Translations under genes and position numbers: made by a program | Part shown: positions 16,507-25,900 of the stretch, piece by piece | How the letters are laid out: each line of letters begins with the position of its first letter | Numbering within the stretch: the stretch's first letter is position 1 | Notes under the pieces: model-generated | What the model was told of the DNA's origin: nothing | What the model saw: only the letters and a program-made list of their open reading frames with translations | Databases searched by the model: none | DNA from: Streptomyces sp. WMMB303 | GTDB taxonomy: Bacteria > Actinomycetota > Actinomycetes > Streptomycetales > Streptomycetaceae | Assembly (NCBI RefSeq): GCF_029351045.1 | Contig: NZ_JARKIN010000001.1 | Span: 5,363,001 to 5,427,000 of the forward strand | Direction of reading: 5' to 3' | Length of the DNA stretch: 64,000 nt

Positions 16507-17405
16507 GACGGGTTCCCTCCGTAGTCGTAGAAGCCGCGGCCGGTCTTCCGGCCGAAGTCGCCTGCCCGGACCTTGTCCAGCAGGAGCTGATCCGGTTCGC
16601 AGCCGGGGTCTCCGGTCCTCTCGTGGAGGACTCGCAGCGAGTCGGCGAGGTTGTCCAGACCGATCAGGTCGGCGGTGCGCAGCGGGCCGGTGCGGTGGCC
16701 GAGGCCGTTCTCGAAGAGCGCGTCCACCGTCTCGGGGGGCGCGGTGCCCTCGCGTACCGCCCGGATCGCGTCGTTGATCATGGGATGCAGCACCCTGCTG
16801 GTCACGAAGCCCGGGTTGTCGGCGACCACCAGCGGGGTGCGGCCCAGCGCGGTCAGCAGCGAGACGAGCGCGGCCTCGGCCGGGGCGCCGGTCCGCCTGC
16901 CGCGGATCACCTCGACGGTGGGGATCAGGCAGGGCGGGTTCATGAAGTGGGTGCCGAGGAACTCCTGCGGCCGGGCCACGGACGCGGCCAGTTCGTCGAT
17001 CGGGATGGACGAGGTGTTGGAGACCACCGGTGTCCCGGGGCCCACGAGTGCGGAGACCTCGGCCAGTGCGGCGGCCTTCACCTCGGCCAGTTCGGTGACG
17101 GCCTCGATGACGGCGGTGGCCGTCGCGCCGTCCTTCGCCGCGGTGGTGGTGGTCAGCTCGCCGGGTGCGGCGGCGTCCGGCAGCGCCCCCGTCAGCCGGG
17201 CCAGCTTCAGTTCCCGGCGGATCCGCCGCCGGGCCTGTTCGAGCCGGGCCTCGTCCACGTCGACGAGGGTGACCGGCAGCCCGGAGCCGATGCCGAGCGC
17301 CGCGATGCCGACGCCCATCACCCCGGCTCCCAGGATCATCAGCCTGTGGTCGGTCCGTTCCTCCGACACCACACCTCCAAGGAGTGTCTTGTCCCATCCG
17401 GTCAT
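16503..17405 (-). CDS. FkbK-type 3-hydroxyacyl dehydrogenase
   Basis: A 300-residue NAD-dependent dehydrogenase of the 3-hydroxyacyl-CoA dehydrogenase family. The nucleotide-binding motif is MILGAGVMGVGIA near residue 25, followed by VDVDEARLEQA. Substrate-side landmarks are SNTSSIPIDELA, GTHFMNPPCLIPTVEVI and VADNPGFVTSRVLHPMINDA. In methoxymalonyl pathways FkbK oxidises the glyceryl/hydroxymalonyl thioester on the ACP. The start overlaps the stop of the AT gene by 4 bp and its own stop overlaps the ACP start by 4 bp. A later start at the GTG of VSEERTDHR would be possible and would trim about 12 residues. Confidence 0.92.
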   Translation of the reverse strand: MTGWDKTLLGGVVSEERTDHRLMILGAGVMGVGIAALGIGSGLPVTLVDVDEARLEQARRRIRRELKLARLTGALPDAAAPGELTTTTAAKDGATATAVIEAVTELAEVKAAALAEVSALVGPGTPVVSNTSSIPIDELAASVARPQEFLGTHFMNPPCLIPTVEVIRGRRTGAPAEAALVSLLTALGRTPLVVADNPGFVTSRVLHPMINDAIRAVREGTAPPETVDALFENGLGHRTGPLRTADLIGLDNLADSLRVLHERTGDPGCEPDQLLLDKVRAGDFGRKTGRGFYDYGGNPS

Positions 17406-19459
17406 GAGCCGTTCGACCAGCTCAGTGCGGGCAGTACGACCCCGAGCGCGCCCGCCAGATCCCCGCGGTCCACCGCACGCCAGAACCCGTCCCCGGCCGC
17501 GCCCGGCGCGGCCCGGCCGGTTGCGGCCTCCGGTCCGGTCGTGGCGGCCCCGCGCGGGAACTCCTGCGGCAGCGGCCCGGAAGGCAGTTCGATCCGGCCG
17601 CGGGAGGCGCAGGCCTTCGCCCAGTCGACCGGCACCCCGGCCACCTGGGCCTCGGCCAGGGAGGTGAGCATGCGCTGCGCTGTGCTCTCCCCCATCCGCA
17701 GCGAGCCGACGGCCCGGACCTCGGTCCCGGTGTCCGCGGCGATGTCCGCCACCGGGGCGGTCAGCAGCGGATGCGCGGAGGGTTCGACGAAGGTGCTGAA
17801 CCCCAGCCTCAGCAGGGTGCGCACCGCGCTGTCGAACTCCACCGTCCGGCGCAGGTTCTGGTACCAGTACTCGGTGTCGAGCGCGGCGGGGTCCAGGACG
17901 CGGCCGGTCACCGTCGAGCAGAGCAGGGTGTCGGTGGAGTGGTGGCGGAGCGGCCCGACCTCGTCGAGCAGGGGGCCGTGGAGCGCGTCGACCTGCGCCG
18001 AGTGGGAGGCGAAGTCCGAGACGATCCGGGCCACCCGGACGCCCTCGTCCACGAGTCGCGCGAACAGCTCCTCGATGGCGTCCGGGCTGCCGGCCACGCT
18101 GGTGGTGGCCGGTCCGTTGACGGCCGCGACGGCGAGCCCGCCGCCGAGCTCCGCCAGCCGTTCGCGGACCTGCGCGGCGGGCAGCGGCACGGACAGCATG
18201 GCGCCCTTGCCCGCCAGTGCCCCGGCGATGAGGCGGCTGCGCGTGGCCACCACGCGGGCGGCGTCCGGCAGCCGGAGCGCGCCCGCGACATGGGCTGCGG
18301 CGATCTCGCCCTGCGAGTGCCCCAGCACGGCCGCCGGGACCACCCCGAAGGACCGCCAGACGGCGGCGAGCGAGACCGTGACGGTGAACAGCGCGGGCTG
18401 CACCACCTCGACCCGGTTCAGCGAGGCCGCGCCGCGGCGACCGCGCACCACGTCGACCAACGACCAGTCCACGTAGGGGGCGAACGCCTCCGCGCAGGCC
18501 AGGACGCTCTCCCGGAACGCCGGGGAGCTGTCCCACAGTCCGCCGCCCATGCCGCGCCACTGGCCCCCGGCGCCGGGGAACATCATCACCACGCCACCGG
18601 ACGGCCGCGCGGTGCCGCGCACCACACCCTCCTGGTCGTGCCCGGCGGCCAGCGCGTCGAGCCCGGTCAGCAGCTCCTCGCGGTCCGCGCCCACCGCGAC
18701 CGCGCGGTGCTCGGCGGCGCCCCGGCCGGTCGCCAGGGCGTGTGCGACGTCGTGGCTGTCCAGTTCGGGGCGCTCGCGCAGATACGCGGCGAGCAGCCGC
18801 GCCTCGGCCCGCACCCCGGTCTCCGAGCGGCTCGAGAGCGGCCAGGGCACCGCACCGCTCAGCACGGGCCGACCCTGGTCATGGGCCTGCGGGTCCGCGG
18901 CGGTGGCGGTCAGCTCGGGGGCGGCGGCCGGCGGCTCCCGATCCGCGGCCGGGGCGGCACGGGCGGTGGAGGCCGACGGCGGCGCCTGGAACCGCCGTAC
19001 GGCCACGAGCAGTTCGGTGACCCCGGGGGGCGCGGCTCCGCTGCCGGTGGCGAGTTCGAGCAGGCACAGGCCCGGCTCACCGGCGGCCCGCGCGTCGGAC
19101 AGCCGTCTGAGGAGCAGCCAGCCGCCCGGCCGCGCGGTGGTACCGGCCACGGCGGTGCGCGCGATGCCGCCGCGCAGCCAGGAGAGCGCCGCCGCGACGG
19201 CGTTGCGCAGCGGCGGGTTCCCGGACGGCAGGCGCCCGACGGGCGCACCCGGCAGCGGGTCCTCGGCGGCGCCGTGCGGCCCCTCCAGGAACACCGCGGC
19301 CGCGCCGGGGTCCGGTCGGCCCGGCGCAGCGGGCCCGGGCCCGAGGGCGGCCGGGACCGTGCCCCGGAACGCGTCCGGCGCGCCGGACACCCCGAGGACC
19401 GCGATCGGGTCACCGCCCGCCGCGGTGCCCTCGGGTACGGGTGACAGCACGAAACTCAC
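17402..19459 (-). CDS. Discrete acyltransferase (probably methoxymalonyl) with a vestigial KS
   Basis: A 685-residue protein. From about residue 280 it is a complete cis-AT-type acyltransferase: FPGAGGQWRGMG, active-site GHSQGEIAAAHVAGAL, and FASHSAQVD at the specificity loop, where malonyl ATs have HAFH and methylmalonyl ATs YASH. The 280 residues before it look like a collapsed ketosynthase: the opening DPIAVLGVSG, a piece like the helix after the active-site Cys but with no TACSS, and WLLLRRLSDA, then an intact KS-AT linker. Placed first in the methoxymalonyl gene set, it most likely transfers methoxymalonyl units in trans, like OzmC as I recall it from the oxazolomycin system. The GTG start has GGAGG 9 bases ahead. 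Confidence 0.85.
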   Translation of the reverse strand: MSFVLSPVPEGTAAGGDPIAVLGVSGAPDAFRGTVPAALGPGPAAPGRPDPGAAAVFLEGPHGAAEDPLPGAPVGRLPSGNPPLRNAVAAALSWLRGGIARTAVAGTTARPGGWLLLRRLSDARAAGEPGLCLLELATGSGAAPPGVTELLVAVRRFQAPPSASTARAAPAADREPPAAAPELTATAADPQAHDQGRPVLSGAVPWPLSSRSETGVRAEARLLAAYLRERPELDSHDVAHALATGRGAAEHRAVAVGADREELLTGLDALAAGHDQEGVVRGTARPSGGVVMMFPGAGGQWRGMGGGLWDSSPAFRESVLACAEAFAPYVDWSLVDVVRGRRGAASLNRVEVVQPALFTVTVSLAAVWRSFGVVPAAVLGHSQGEIAAAHVAGALRLPDAARVVATRSRLIAGALAGKGAMLSVPLPAAQVRERLAELGGGLAVAAVNGPATTSVAGSPDAIEELFARLVDEGVRVARIVSDFASHSAQVDALHGPLLDEVGPLRHHSTDTLLCSTVTGRVLDPAALDTEYWYQNLRRTVEFDSAVRTLLRLGFSTFVEPSAHPLLTAPVADIAADTGTEVRAVGSLRMGESTAQRMLTSLAEAQVAGVPVDWAKACASRGRIELPSGPLPQEFPRGAATTGPEAATGRAAPGAAGDGFWRAVDRGDLAGALGVVLPALSWSNGS

Positions 19460-19510
19460 TACGGGAAACCTCCGGGAGAACGGAACCGCCGCACCGGGAC
19501 CGGCGGCCGG

Positions 19511-22500
19511 TCAGCGGACGGGCTCGCGCCGTCGCGCGTCGAGCAACTTCACAGTGCCGCCGAGCAGATGTTCGGTAATCGTATCGATGTTGCGGCGCTG
19601 CCAGGGTTCGAGTTCGGTACCCCGCACCCAGTCGTTGAAGGCACCCATCGCGGGACCGCAGGGGATGTGGTAGTCGACCTTCCGGGTGGCGTCGCCCTGC
19701 CGCGCCAGGGACAGCCCCTGGACGAGGTAGCTCCGGAAGACCGCGGCCATGTCCTGCTTCGGGCTGCCGCTCGGCCCGACCTCGGAGAGCACCTCGGCGA
19801 AGGGACGGCGCAGGTACCGCCGCTCGATCTCGTCCCGGGTACCGGAGTCGATGTCCTGCCAGCGGTCGTGAGCACGCCAGAGCTGGTGCAGCTTCGCCGC
19901 CTTGGCCGGGTAGAACACCCCCTTGCGGACGACGGTGTTCCGCACGCCCAGCTCGAACATCTCGGGCCAGGGCGCGTCGTCCACGTCGTGTACGGACAGG
20001 CTCTGCAGGATGTCCTTGGTGTGCGGGCTGGTGGCCGCCTCGACGGTGCACTGGTTGACCGATCCCGTCAGCAGGAACTCCGCGCCCATGAACAGCGCGG
20101 CGGCAGCCGCCTCGGGCGTACCGATCCCGCCCGCCGCGCCCACGTGCACCCGCTGCCGCGCACCGGCGGTCAGCCGGTCGCGCAGCCGCAGGACCGAGGG
20201 CAGCACGGTGGCCACACTCGCCGGGCTGCTCAGCCACCCGGCACCGGCCTCGACCACCAGGTCCGTCGCGACGGGGACCGAGCCGGCACCGGCCGCCTCC
20301 TCATGGGTGAGGTGTCCGTGCTCACGCAGGTGCCGCACCACGTCCGCGGGTGCGGGCGAGAGCAACTGCTCCGCCAGGTCCGTGCGGTTCACCTTCGCCA
20401 GCACCGCTCCGCCCTTGAGCCGGAACTTCACCAGCGCGGGGGTGATCTCCAGGTGGCCGGACGCCTCCACCACCCGTACCCCCAGCCGCAGATACAGCTC
20501 CGCCAGCGCCAGCTCCCGCTCGGGGTCGGCCTGCTGGTAGGGCAGCGCCGCCCCGTAGGGGTTGTCCCGGCCCAGCCCGGCGACCACCGTGCCGAGTCCG
20601 CTCTCCACCTCGGCGGGGGTGAGGCCGCCCGCACCGTAGAAGCCCATACCGCCCGACTTGGCGAGCCGGGAGAGCAGATCCGGGCCCGAGACCCCGCCGT
20701 ACATCGAGCCCGCGAGGCAGGCGTGCCGCAGTCCGTAGCGCTCGCGGAACGAGGCGGCGCCGAGATTGGTGAACTCCGCGGTCCCGTCCGGGTCCGCCCA
20801 TCCTGCCGTGCTCGCCGCTCCGGCCCCGGCCGGGGCCGGAGCGGCCGGACGGGCACCACTCGCCCCGGGAGCCGGATCCGCCGGTTCGGGGGCCGGAGCG
20901 GCCCCGGGTTCCCCGGCGGCCGCGGGAGCTTCCCGCGGTCCGTCCGGGGGGACGGGCGCGGGCTCGTGCGCGGGACCGCTCGCGGACCCGGCTTCCACCC
21001 GGGACACCTCGGGTACGGCGGCCGGTGCGGCGGCCGCGGGCGGACCGGCAGCGGGCGAGTCCGCCACCGGCGCCTCCGCGGACGCCTGTTTCTCGATCCG
21101 GGCCACCAGGTTGCGCAGCACCCGGCCCGGGCCCAGCTCGACGAACTCGAACGGGCCGCGCTGCCGCAGATACCGGACCGAGTCGAGCCACCGGACGGGG
21201 TGGTCCATCTGCCGGGTGAGCCGGTGGACGAGTCCCGCCGCGTCGTGCGGCCGGGCGTCGACGTTGGCGATCACTGGGATCCGCGGTTCCTTCAGCGGGA
21301 GGCCGGCGAGGAACCGGCCGAACTCCTCGGCGGCTTCGGAGACGAACGGGGAGTGCAGCGCGCCGCCCACCCGCAGTCTGCCGTAGCGGGCCCCGGCCGC
21401 CTCGGCCAGCGGCTTGACGGCGTCCAGGCCGCTGTCGGAGCCGGCCAGCACGATCTGGTCGGCGGCGTTGATGTTGGCGATGTGGACGTCGTCGATCCCG
21501 GCGATCAGCGACTCGACGGCCGGCAGGTCGCAGCCGACGACGGCGGCCATCGAGCCGGTGGCGACCTGTCCCATCAGCTCCCCGCGGCGGGCGACCATGC
21601 GCAGTCCGGTCTCGAAGTCGAAGACTCCGGCGGCGAACAGTGCCGCGTACTCGCCCAGGCTGTGCCCCACCAGGTAGTCCGGCGGGGCCGGATCCTCCGC
21701 CAGGCGCGCCAGATAGGCGAGTGCCGAGACGGTGTAGAGCGCGGGCTGGGTGTACTCGGTCTGCCGGAGCCGGCCCTGCGGGTTGTGCTCGCACAGCTCG
21801 CGGACGGAGTAGCCGAGGACGGCGTCGGCAGTGGCGGTCTCGGCGGGGAACCGGTCGAACAGCTCGGCGCCCATGCCCTGGGACTGGGAGCCCTGGCCCG
21901 GGAACCCGTATACCTTGGCGACCTGCATCGAAGCTCCTTCCGCCACAGGCGGGGCGGACTGGACGGACGGGGCGGGCCGGACGGCCCTCGGTACGGCGCC
22001 GGCCGCGGGCCGGAAGGTGTCCCGGGCCTTGGCGAGTTGCCGGCTGTCGTGGCCGAAGATGCTCAGCAGCGGATACGAGCGGCCCCGCGCGGGGCCCAGC
22101 AGTGCGGTGGTCAGGTTGTGCAGCGTGCTGGAGGGGCCCAGGTCGAGGTAGCGGTGCGGGCCGGTCCGCTCCAGGCCCCGGACGGCGCGTTCGAACTCGA
22201 TCGGACCGGACACCACCTGCCAGTAGTGCTCGGCCGTCGGACGCGCCACCGGCTCCCCGGTGGCGCAGGAGACGAGGGGGATGCGCGGCTCCCGCAGCTC
22301 CAGGCCTGCCAGCAGCTCCTGGCAGGCCGCCCGGCGGGAGTCCAGCAGCCGCGAGTGGAAGGCGTACTCGACCGAGACGCGCTGGCAGGGCACCTCAGCG
22401 GCGCGCAGCGCCGCCTCGGCGGCCGCCAGCCCCTCCTGGGCCCCGGAGACCACGAAGTGCTCGGGACCGTTGCGCGCGGCCAGGTCGGTGTGGTCCCGCA

Positions 22501-22951
22501 GCGCGGGCATCCGCTCATGCAGGCCGGGGTCGGCGAGCACGGCGAGCATCCCGCCGGGGGGCAGCCCCTCCAGCGCCCTGGCCTGCTCGACGACCAGTCG
22601 CAGGCACTCCGGGACGGTGAGCACGCCGGAGACCGCGGCCGAGGTGAACTCGCCCAGGCTCGATCCGAGGAGCAGGTCGGGCACGATGCCGTCCGCGCGC
22701 AGCATTTCGACCGCGGCCAGCTCGATCATCACGATCGCCGGATGGGTGACCAGGGTGTCGACGAACGGCTCCCCCACCCGACCGCCGTGGTAGAGCTGGG
22801 CCACCACCGAGCGGCCGAGCAGTTCGGCGACCATGGTGTCGAGACGGTCGAGTTCGGTGCGGAAGACCGGCTCCTGGTGGTAGAGGCTCTCGCCCATCCC
22901 GAAGTGCTGGGAGCCCTGGCCGGAGAACATGAAGACGGTCGGGGTGCTCAC
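19511..22951 (-). CDS. Trans-acting tandem acyltransferase with enoylreductase (AT-AT-ER)
   Basis: A 1,146-residue protein with three domains. AT1 (residues about 5-305) has FSGQGSQ and the nucleophile motif GSSLGEF instead of GHSxG, plus YAFHS. AT2 (about 345-620) has FPGQGSQ, the canonical GHSLGEY and GALHS. The C-terminal part (about 715-1140) is a flavin-dependent enoylreductase of the PfaD type (SMYGGVSGPDL, GGIGTPEAAAAALFMGAEF, SPHTKDIL). AT2 probably loads malonyl units on the AT-less modules. AT1 may be a second AT or a proofreading acyl hydrolase. The ER can reduce enoyl intermediates in trans. The layout equals that of OzmM-type proteins. The ATG overlaps the NRPS stop by 4 bp. Confidence 0.93.
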   Translation of the reverse strand: MSTPTVFMFSGQGSQHFGMGESLYHQEPVFRTELDRLDTMVAELLGRSVVAQLYHGGRVGEPFVDTLVTHPAIVMIELAAVEMLRADGIVPDLLLGSSLGEFTSAAVSGVLTVPECLRLVVEQARALEGLPPGGMLAVLADPGLHERMPALRDHTDLAARNGPEHFVVSGAQEGLAAAEAALRAAEVPCQRVSVEYAFHSRLLDSRRAACQELLAGLELREPRIPLVSCATGEPVARPTAEHYWQVVSGPIEFERAVRGLERTGPHRYLDLGPSSTLHNLTTALLGPARGRSYPLLSIFGHDSRQLAKARDTFRPAAGAVPRAVRPAPSVQSAPPVAEGASMQVAKVYGFPGQGSQSQGMGAELFDRFPAETATADAVLGYSVRELCEHNPQGRLRQTEYTQPALYTVSALAYLARLAEDPAPPDYLVGHSLGEYAALFAAGVFDFETGLRMVARRGELMGQVATGSMAAVVGCDLPAVESLIAGIDDVHIANINAADQIVLAGSDSGLDAVKPLAEAAGARYGRLRVGGALHSPFVSEAAEEFGRFLAGLPLKEPRIPVIANVDARPHDAAGLVHRLTRQMDHPVRWLDSVRYLRQRGPFEFVELGPGRVLRNLVARIEKQASAEAPVADSPAAGPPAAAAPAAVPEVSRVEAGSASGPAHEPAPVPPDGPREAPAAAGEPGAAPAPEPADPAPGASGARPAAPAPAGAGAASTAGWADPDGTAEFTNLGAASFRERYGLRHACLAGSMYGGVSGPDLLSRLAKSGGMGFYGAGGLTPAEVESGLGTVVAGLGRDNPYGAALPYQQADPERELALAELYLRLGVRVVEASGHLEITPALVKFRLKGGAVLAKVNRTDLAEQLLSPAPADVVRHLREHGHLTHEEAAGAGSVPVATDLVVEAGAGWLSSPASVATVLPSVLRLRDRLTAGARQRVHVGAAGGIGTPEAAAAALFMGAEFLLTGSVNQCTVEAATSPHTKDILQSLSVHDVDDAPWPEMFELGVRNTVVRKGVFYPAKAAKLHQLWRAHDRWQDIDSGTRDEIERRYLRRPFAEVLSEVGPSGSPKQDMAAVFRSYLVQGLSLARQGDATRKVDYHIPCGPAMGAFNDWVRGTELEPWQRRNIDTITEHLLGGTVKLLDARRREPVR

Positions 22952-25900
22952 TGCTCACCTCCGGCGAGCGCGAGGATGTCCTTGATCACGAAGCGCCCCT
23001 CCCGGAAGCCGGACACCGGGCCGGCGGGGGCCGTGGCCCGGCGCGCCGCGGCCAGCAGGTCGCGCACCGGGGCTTCCCCGGCGTCCAGCAGGGCCCGCAT
23101 GACCTCCGCGTAGGCACCCAGGAGGAAGCTGACGGTCTCGTCGGTGAACAGGTCCCGGTAGTAGGACATGTGCAGGGTCATGGTGCTGGTGGGGAAGACG
23201 TCGACCCGCAGCGGGAAACCCATCCGGGTCACGTAGTACCCCGGCGGGAACCGCTCGGAGGTGTCGATCCCGACGTTCTGGAAGACCAGGTAGCTCTCGC
23301 AGGGCAGTTGGCCGGGCGGCAGTTCGCCGTGTGCGAGGGCCTCGTCGAGCACCGTGTACTCGTGGGCCGCGACCTCCGCCATGTCGGCCATCACCCGGCG
23401 CAGCAGTTCCGGGAGGGGCTCGGCGCCGTCGATCCGGGTGCGCAGCGGCAGGATGTTCAGCGTGGGCCCGACCATGGTGTCCAGGCCCTCCAGCGCGGCG
23501 GAGCGGCCGTTGAGCAGCATGCCGTGCGCGACGTCGGCCCGGTCGCCGTCCCCGGTGAAGGCTCCGACGGTGAGCGCCCACCCGGCCTGGAACAGCGTGT
23601 TGAGCGTGGTCTTCCGTTCCGGGACCAGGGCCCGCAGCCCGGCGGCGAGGTCGTCGGGCAGGCTGATCCACTGGCGGCCGTAGCCCTCCTCGGCTCCCAC
23701 CTTGTTGCCGGGAACGGCGGGCGCCAGCGCCACCGGTTCCCTCAGTCCGGCCAGTGCGCGGCGCCAGTGGTCCGCCTCGGCCGCGCGGTCGCGTGCGCGG
23801 GTCTCGGCGACGAAGTCGGCGAAGCGCAGGCCGGTCTCGGGTGCCGGGGTCTGCCCGGCCGTCAGATCGGCGATCACCGCATCGAACTGGCGGGCGATGA
23901 TGTCGTAGGACCAGCCGTCCAGGCACAGGTAGCTGAGGCTGGTCACCATCAGGCAGTGCTCCTCGTCCAGGTCGGCGACGAAGTAGCGCAGCCCCCCGGG
24001 TACCGCCGGGTCGACCCCGCGCTCCCGGTCGGCCGCCAGGTGGCGCTCCAGCTCGGCGTCCTGCTCGCCGGGGGACAGCTCCCGCCAGTCGGCGTACTCG
24101 AACTCGACCCGGGGTTCGCGGTGCACGACCTGCATCGGCTCCTCGACGCCCTCCCAGACGAAGGAGGTGCGCAGCGCCTCGTAGGCGCGGGCCAGTTCGG
24201 TCGCCGCCGCGCTGAACACCGCCGGGTCGACCATCCCGCGCGGCATGGGGGTGAGCCGGTGCACCTGGAAGGCGCCGGTGGTGGGGTGGTCGAGCAGGGT
24301 GCGCAGCGCCCACGACTGGAACGGCGCCAGCGGGTGGACGGCTTCCACGGCAGGGTCGGCGCGCAGCCGGTCCAGCACGCCGGCGGCCGGATCGCCGCCG
24401 GCGTCCACGGCGTCCGCCGGCCCGGCGGACTCGGCTCGATCCGGTTCGGCCTCCGCGGTGACGGCCGCGGCCAGCTCGCCGAGGGTGCCGTGCTGGAAAA
24501 GCATCTGCGGGGTGAGTTCGATGCCGCGTTTGCGGGCGGCCGTGACGACGCGGATGGTGTGGATCGAATCACCGCCCAGCTGGAAGAAGTTGCTGCCCGC
24601 ACCGACCCGGCCTGCGCCCAGCACCTCCTGCCAGATCTCGGCGAGGGCGCGTTCGGTCCCGGTGGCCGGTTCGACCACGTCCTCGGTGTCGTCGGCGAGC
24701 TCGGGCAGCGGCTCGGGGAGGGCCGTGCGGTCCAGCTTGCCGTTGGTGTTGATCGGGAAGCGGGTCAGCGGCACATACGACGAGGGCACCATGTAGTCCG
24801 GCAGCCGGTCCTTCAGGTGCGCGCGCAGTTGCGGCAGGAGCGCAGCGGCGGTGTGGGCGAACGCCGGGTCCGTCGAGGTGTCCTCCGCGCGGATGTGCTC
24901 GGCCGGCCGGTCGGCGATCCACTGCCGGGCCGTGCCGGGAGTGGCGAGCAGCACCGTGTAGCGGCCGTCGTCGGCGCCCGGCGTCCAGCTGAGCCGGGCG
25001 GTGCGGCCGAGCCGTCCGGCCAGCCGCCACCAGCGCTCCGGGTGCACCGCGCCGCCGTCGGAGGGCCCGGCGCCGTCGGCGGGCAGTGCCGGTGCCGGGT
25101 CCTCGGGACCGGCCCGGTCGAGCGCGGCGCGCGCCGCGACGACGTCGGCCAGCCGCGCGTTGGGCACACCGCGCACCACGACCGCCTCCGGGTCGCGGGT
25201 GCGGATCAGCTCCTCGACGGAGGCGAGGGTGGTCCCGTCCGCCGCCCAGTCGAGCACGGTGCCGGGCACCTGCTGGGCCACCGGCGCTCCGGTGTGCAGG
25301 ACGGCGTCGTAGCGGTAGCGGTTCATCTCGTTGTCCCGCTCACCGCGCCGCAGCTGCGTCTCGACCCGGCTGATTTCGGGATGGTCGCGGCGCAGCAGGT
25401 CGAAGAAGGCGGGATCCAGGACGAGTTCGCGGTCCTGCGCGGCGGCGTGCCGGATCCGGGTCCGCGCCTGGGCGGCGCCGGGTGCGGCGTCGGCGCGGCG
25501 CAGCTCGACGTCGGCGTGGAAGGTGTCGAACACCTGGAGCGCGCGTACGTCGCCGACGAACACCGTGCCGCCGTCGGCGACGACCCGCAGCGCTCCCGCG
25601 ATCACCTCGCGCAGATAGGCCGGGTCGGGGAAGTACTGGACCACCGAGTTGATGACGACGGTGTCGAACTGTCCGGTTGCGAACGCGGTCAGGTCGTGGG
25701 CGGGCAGCACGTGCAGCTCGACGCCCGACAGGTCGGGCCGGGGCTCGACCACGGTCTCGCGCAGGTTCCGGACGGCCGTCGCGGACATGTCGGTGCCGTG
25801 GTATTCGGCGCAGTGCGGGGCGATCCGGGACAGCAGCAGGCCCGTGCCGCAGCCGATCTCCAGCACCCGCTCCGGGCCCAGCTCCAGCACGCGGTCGACC

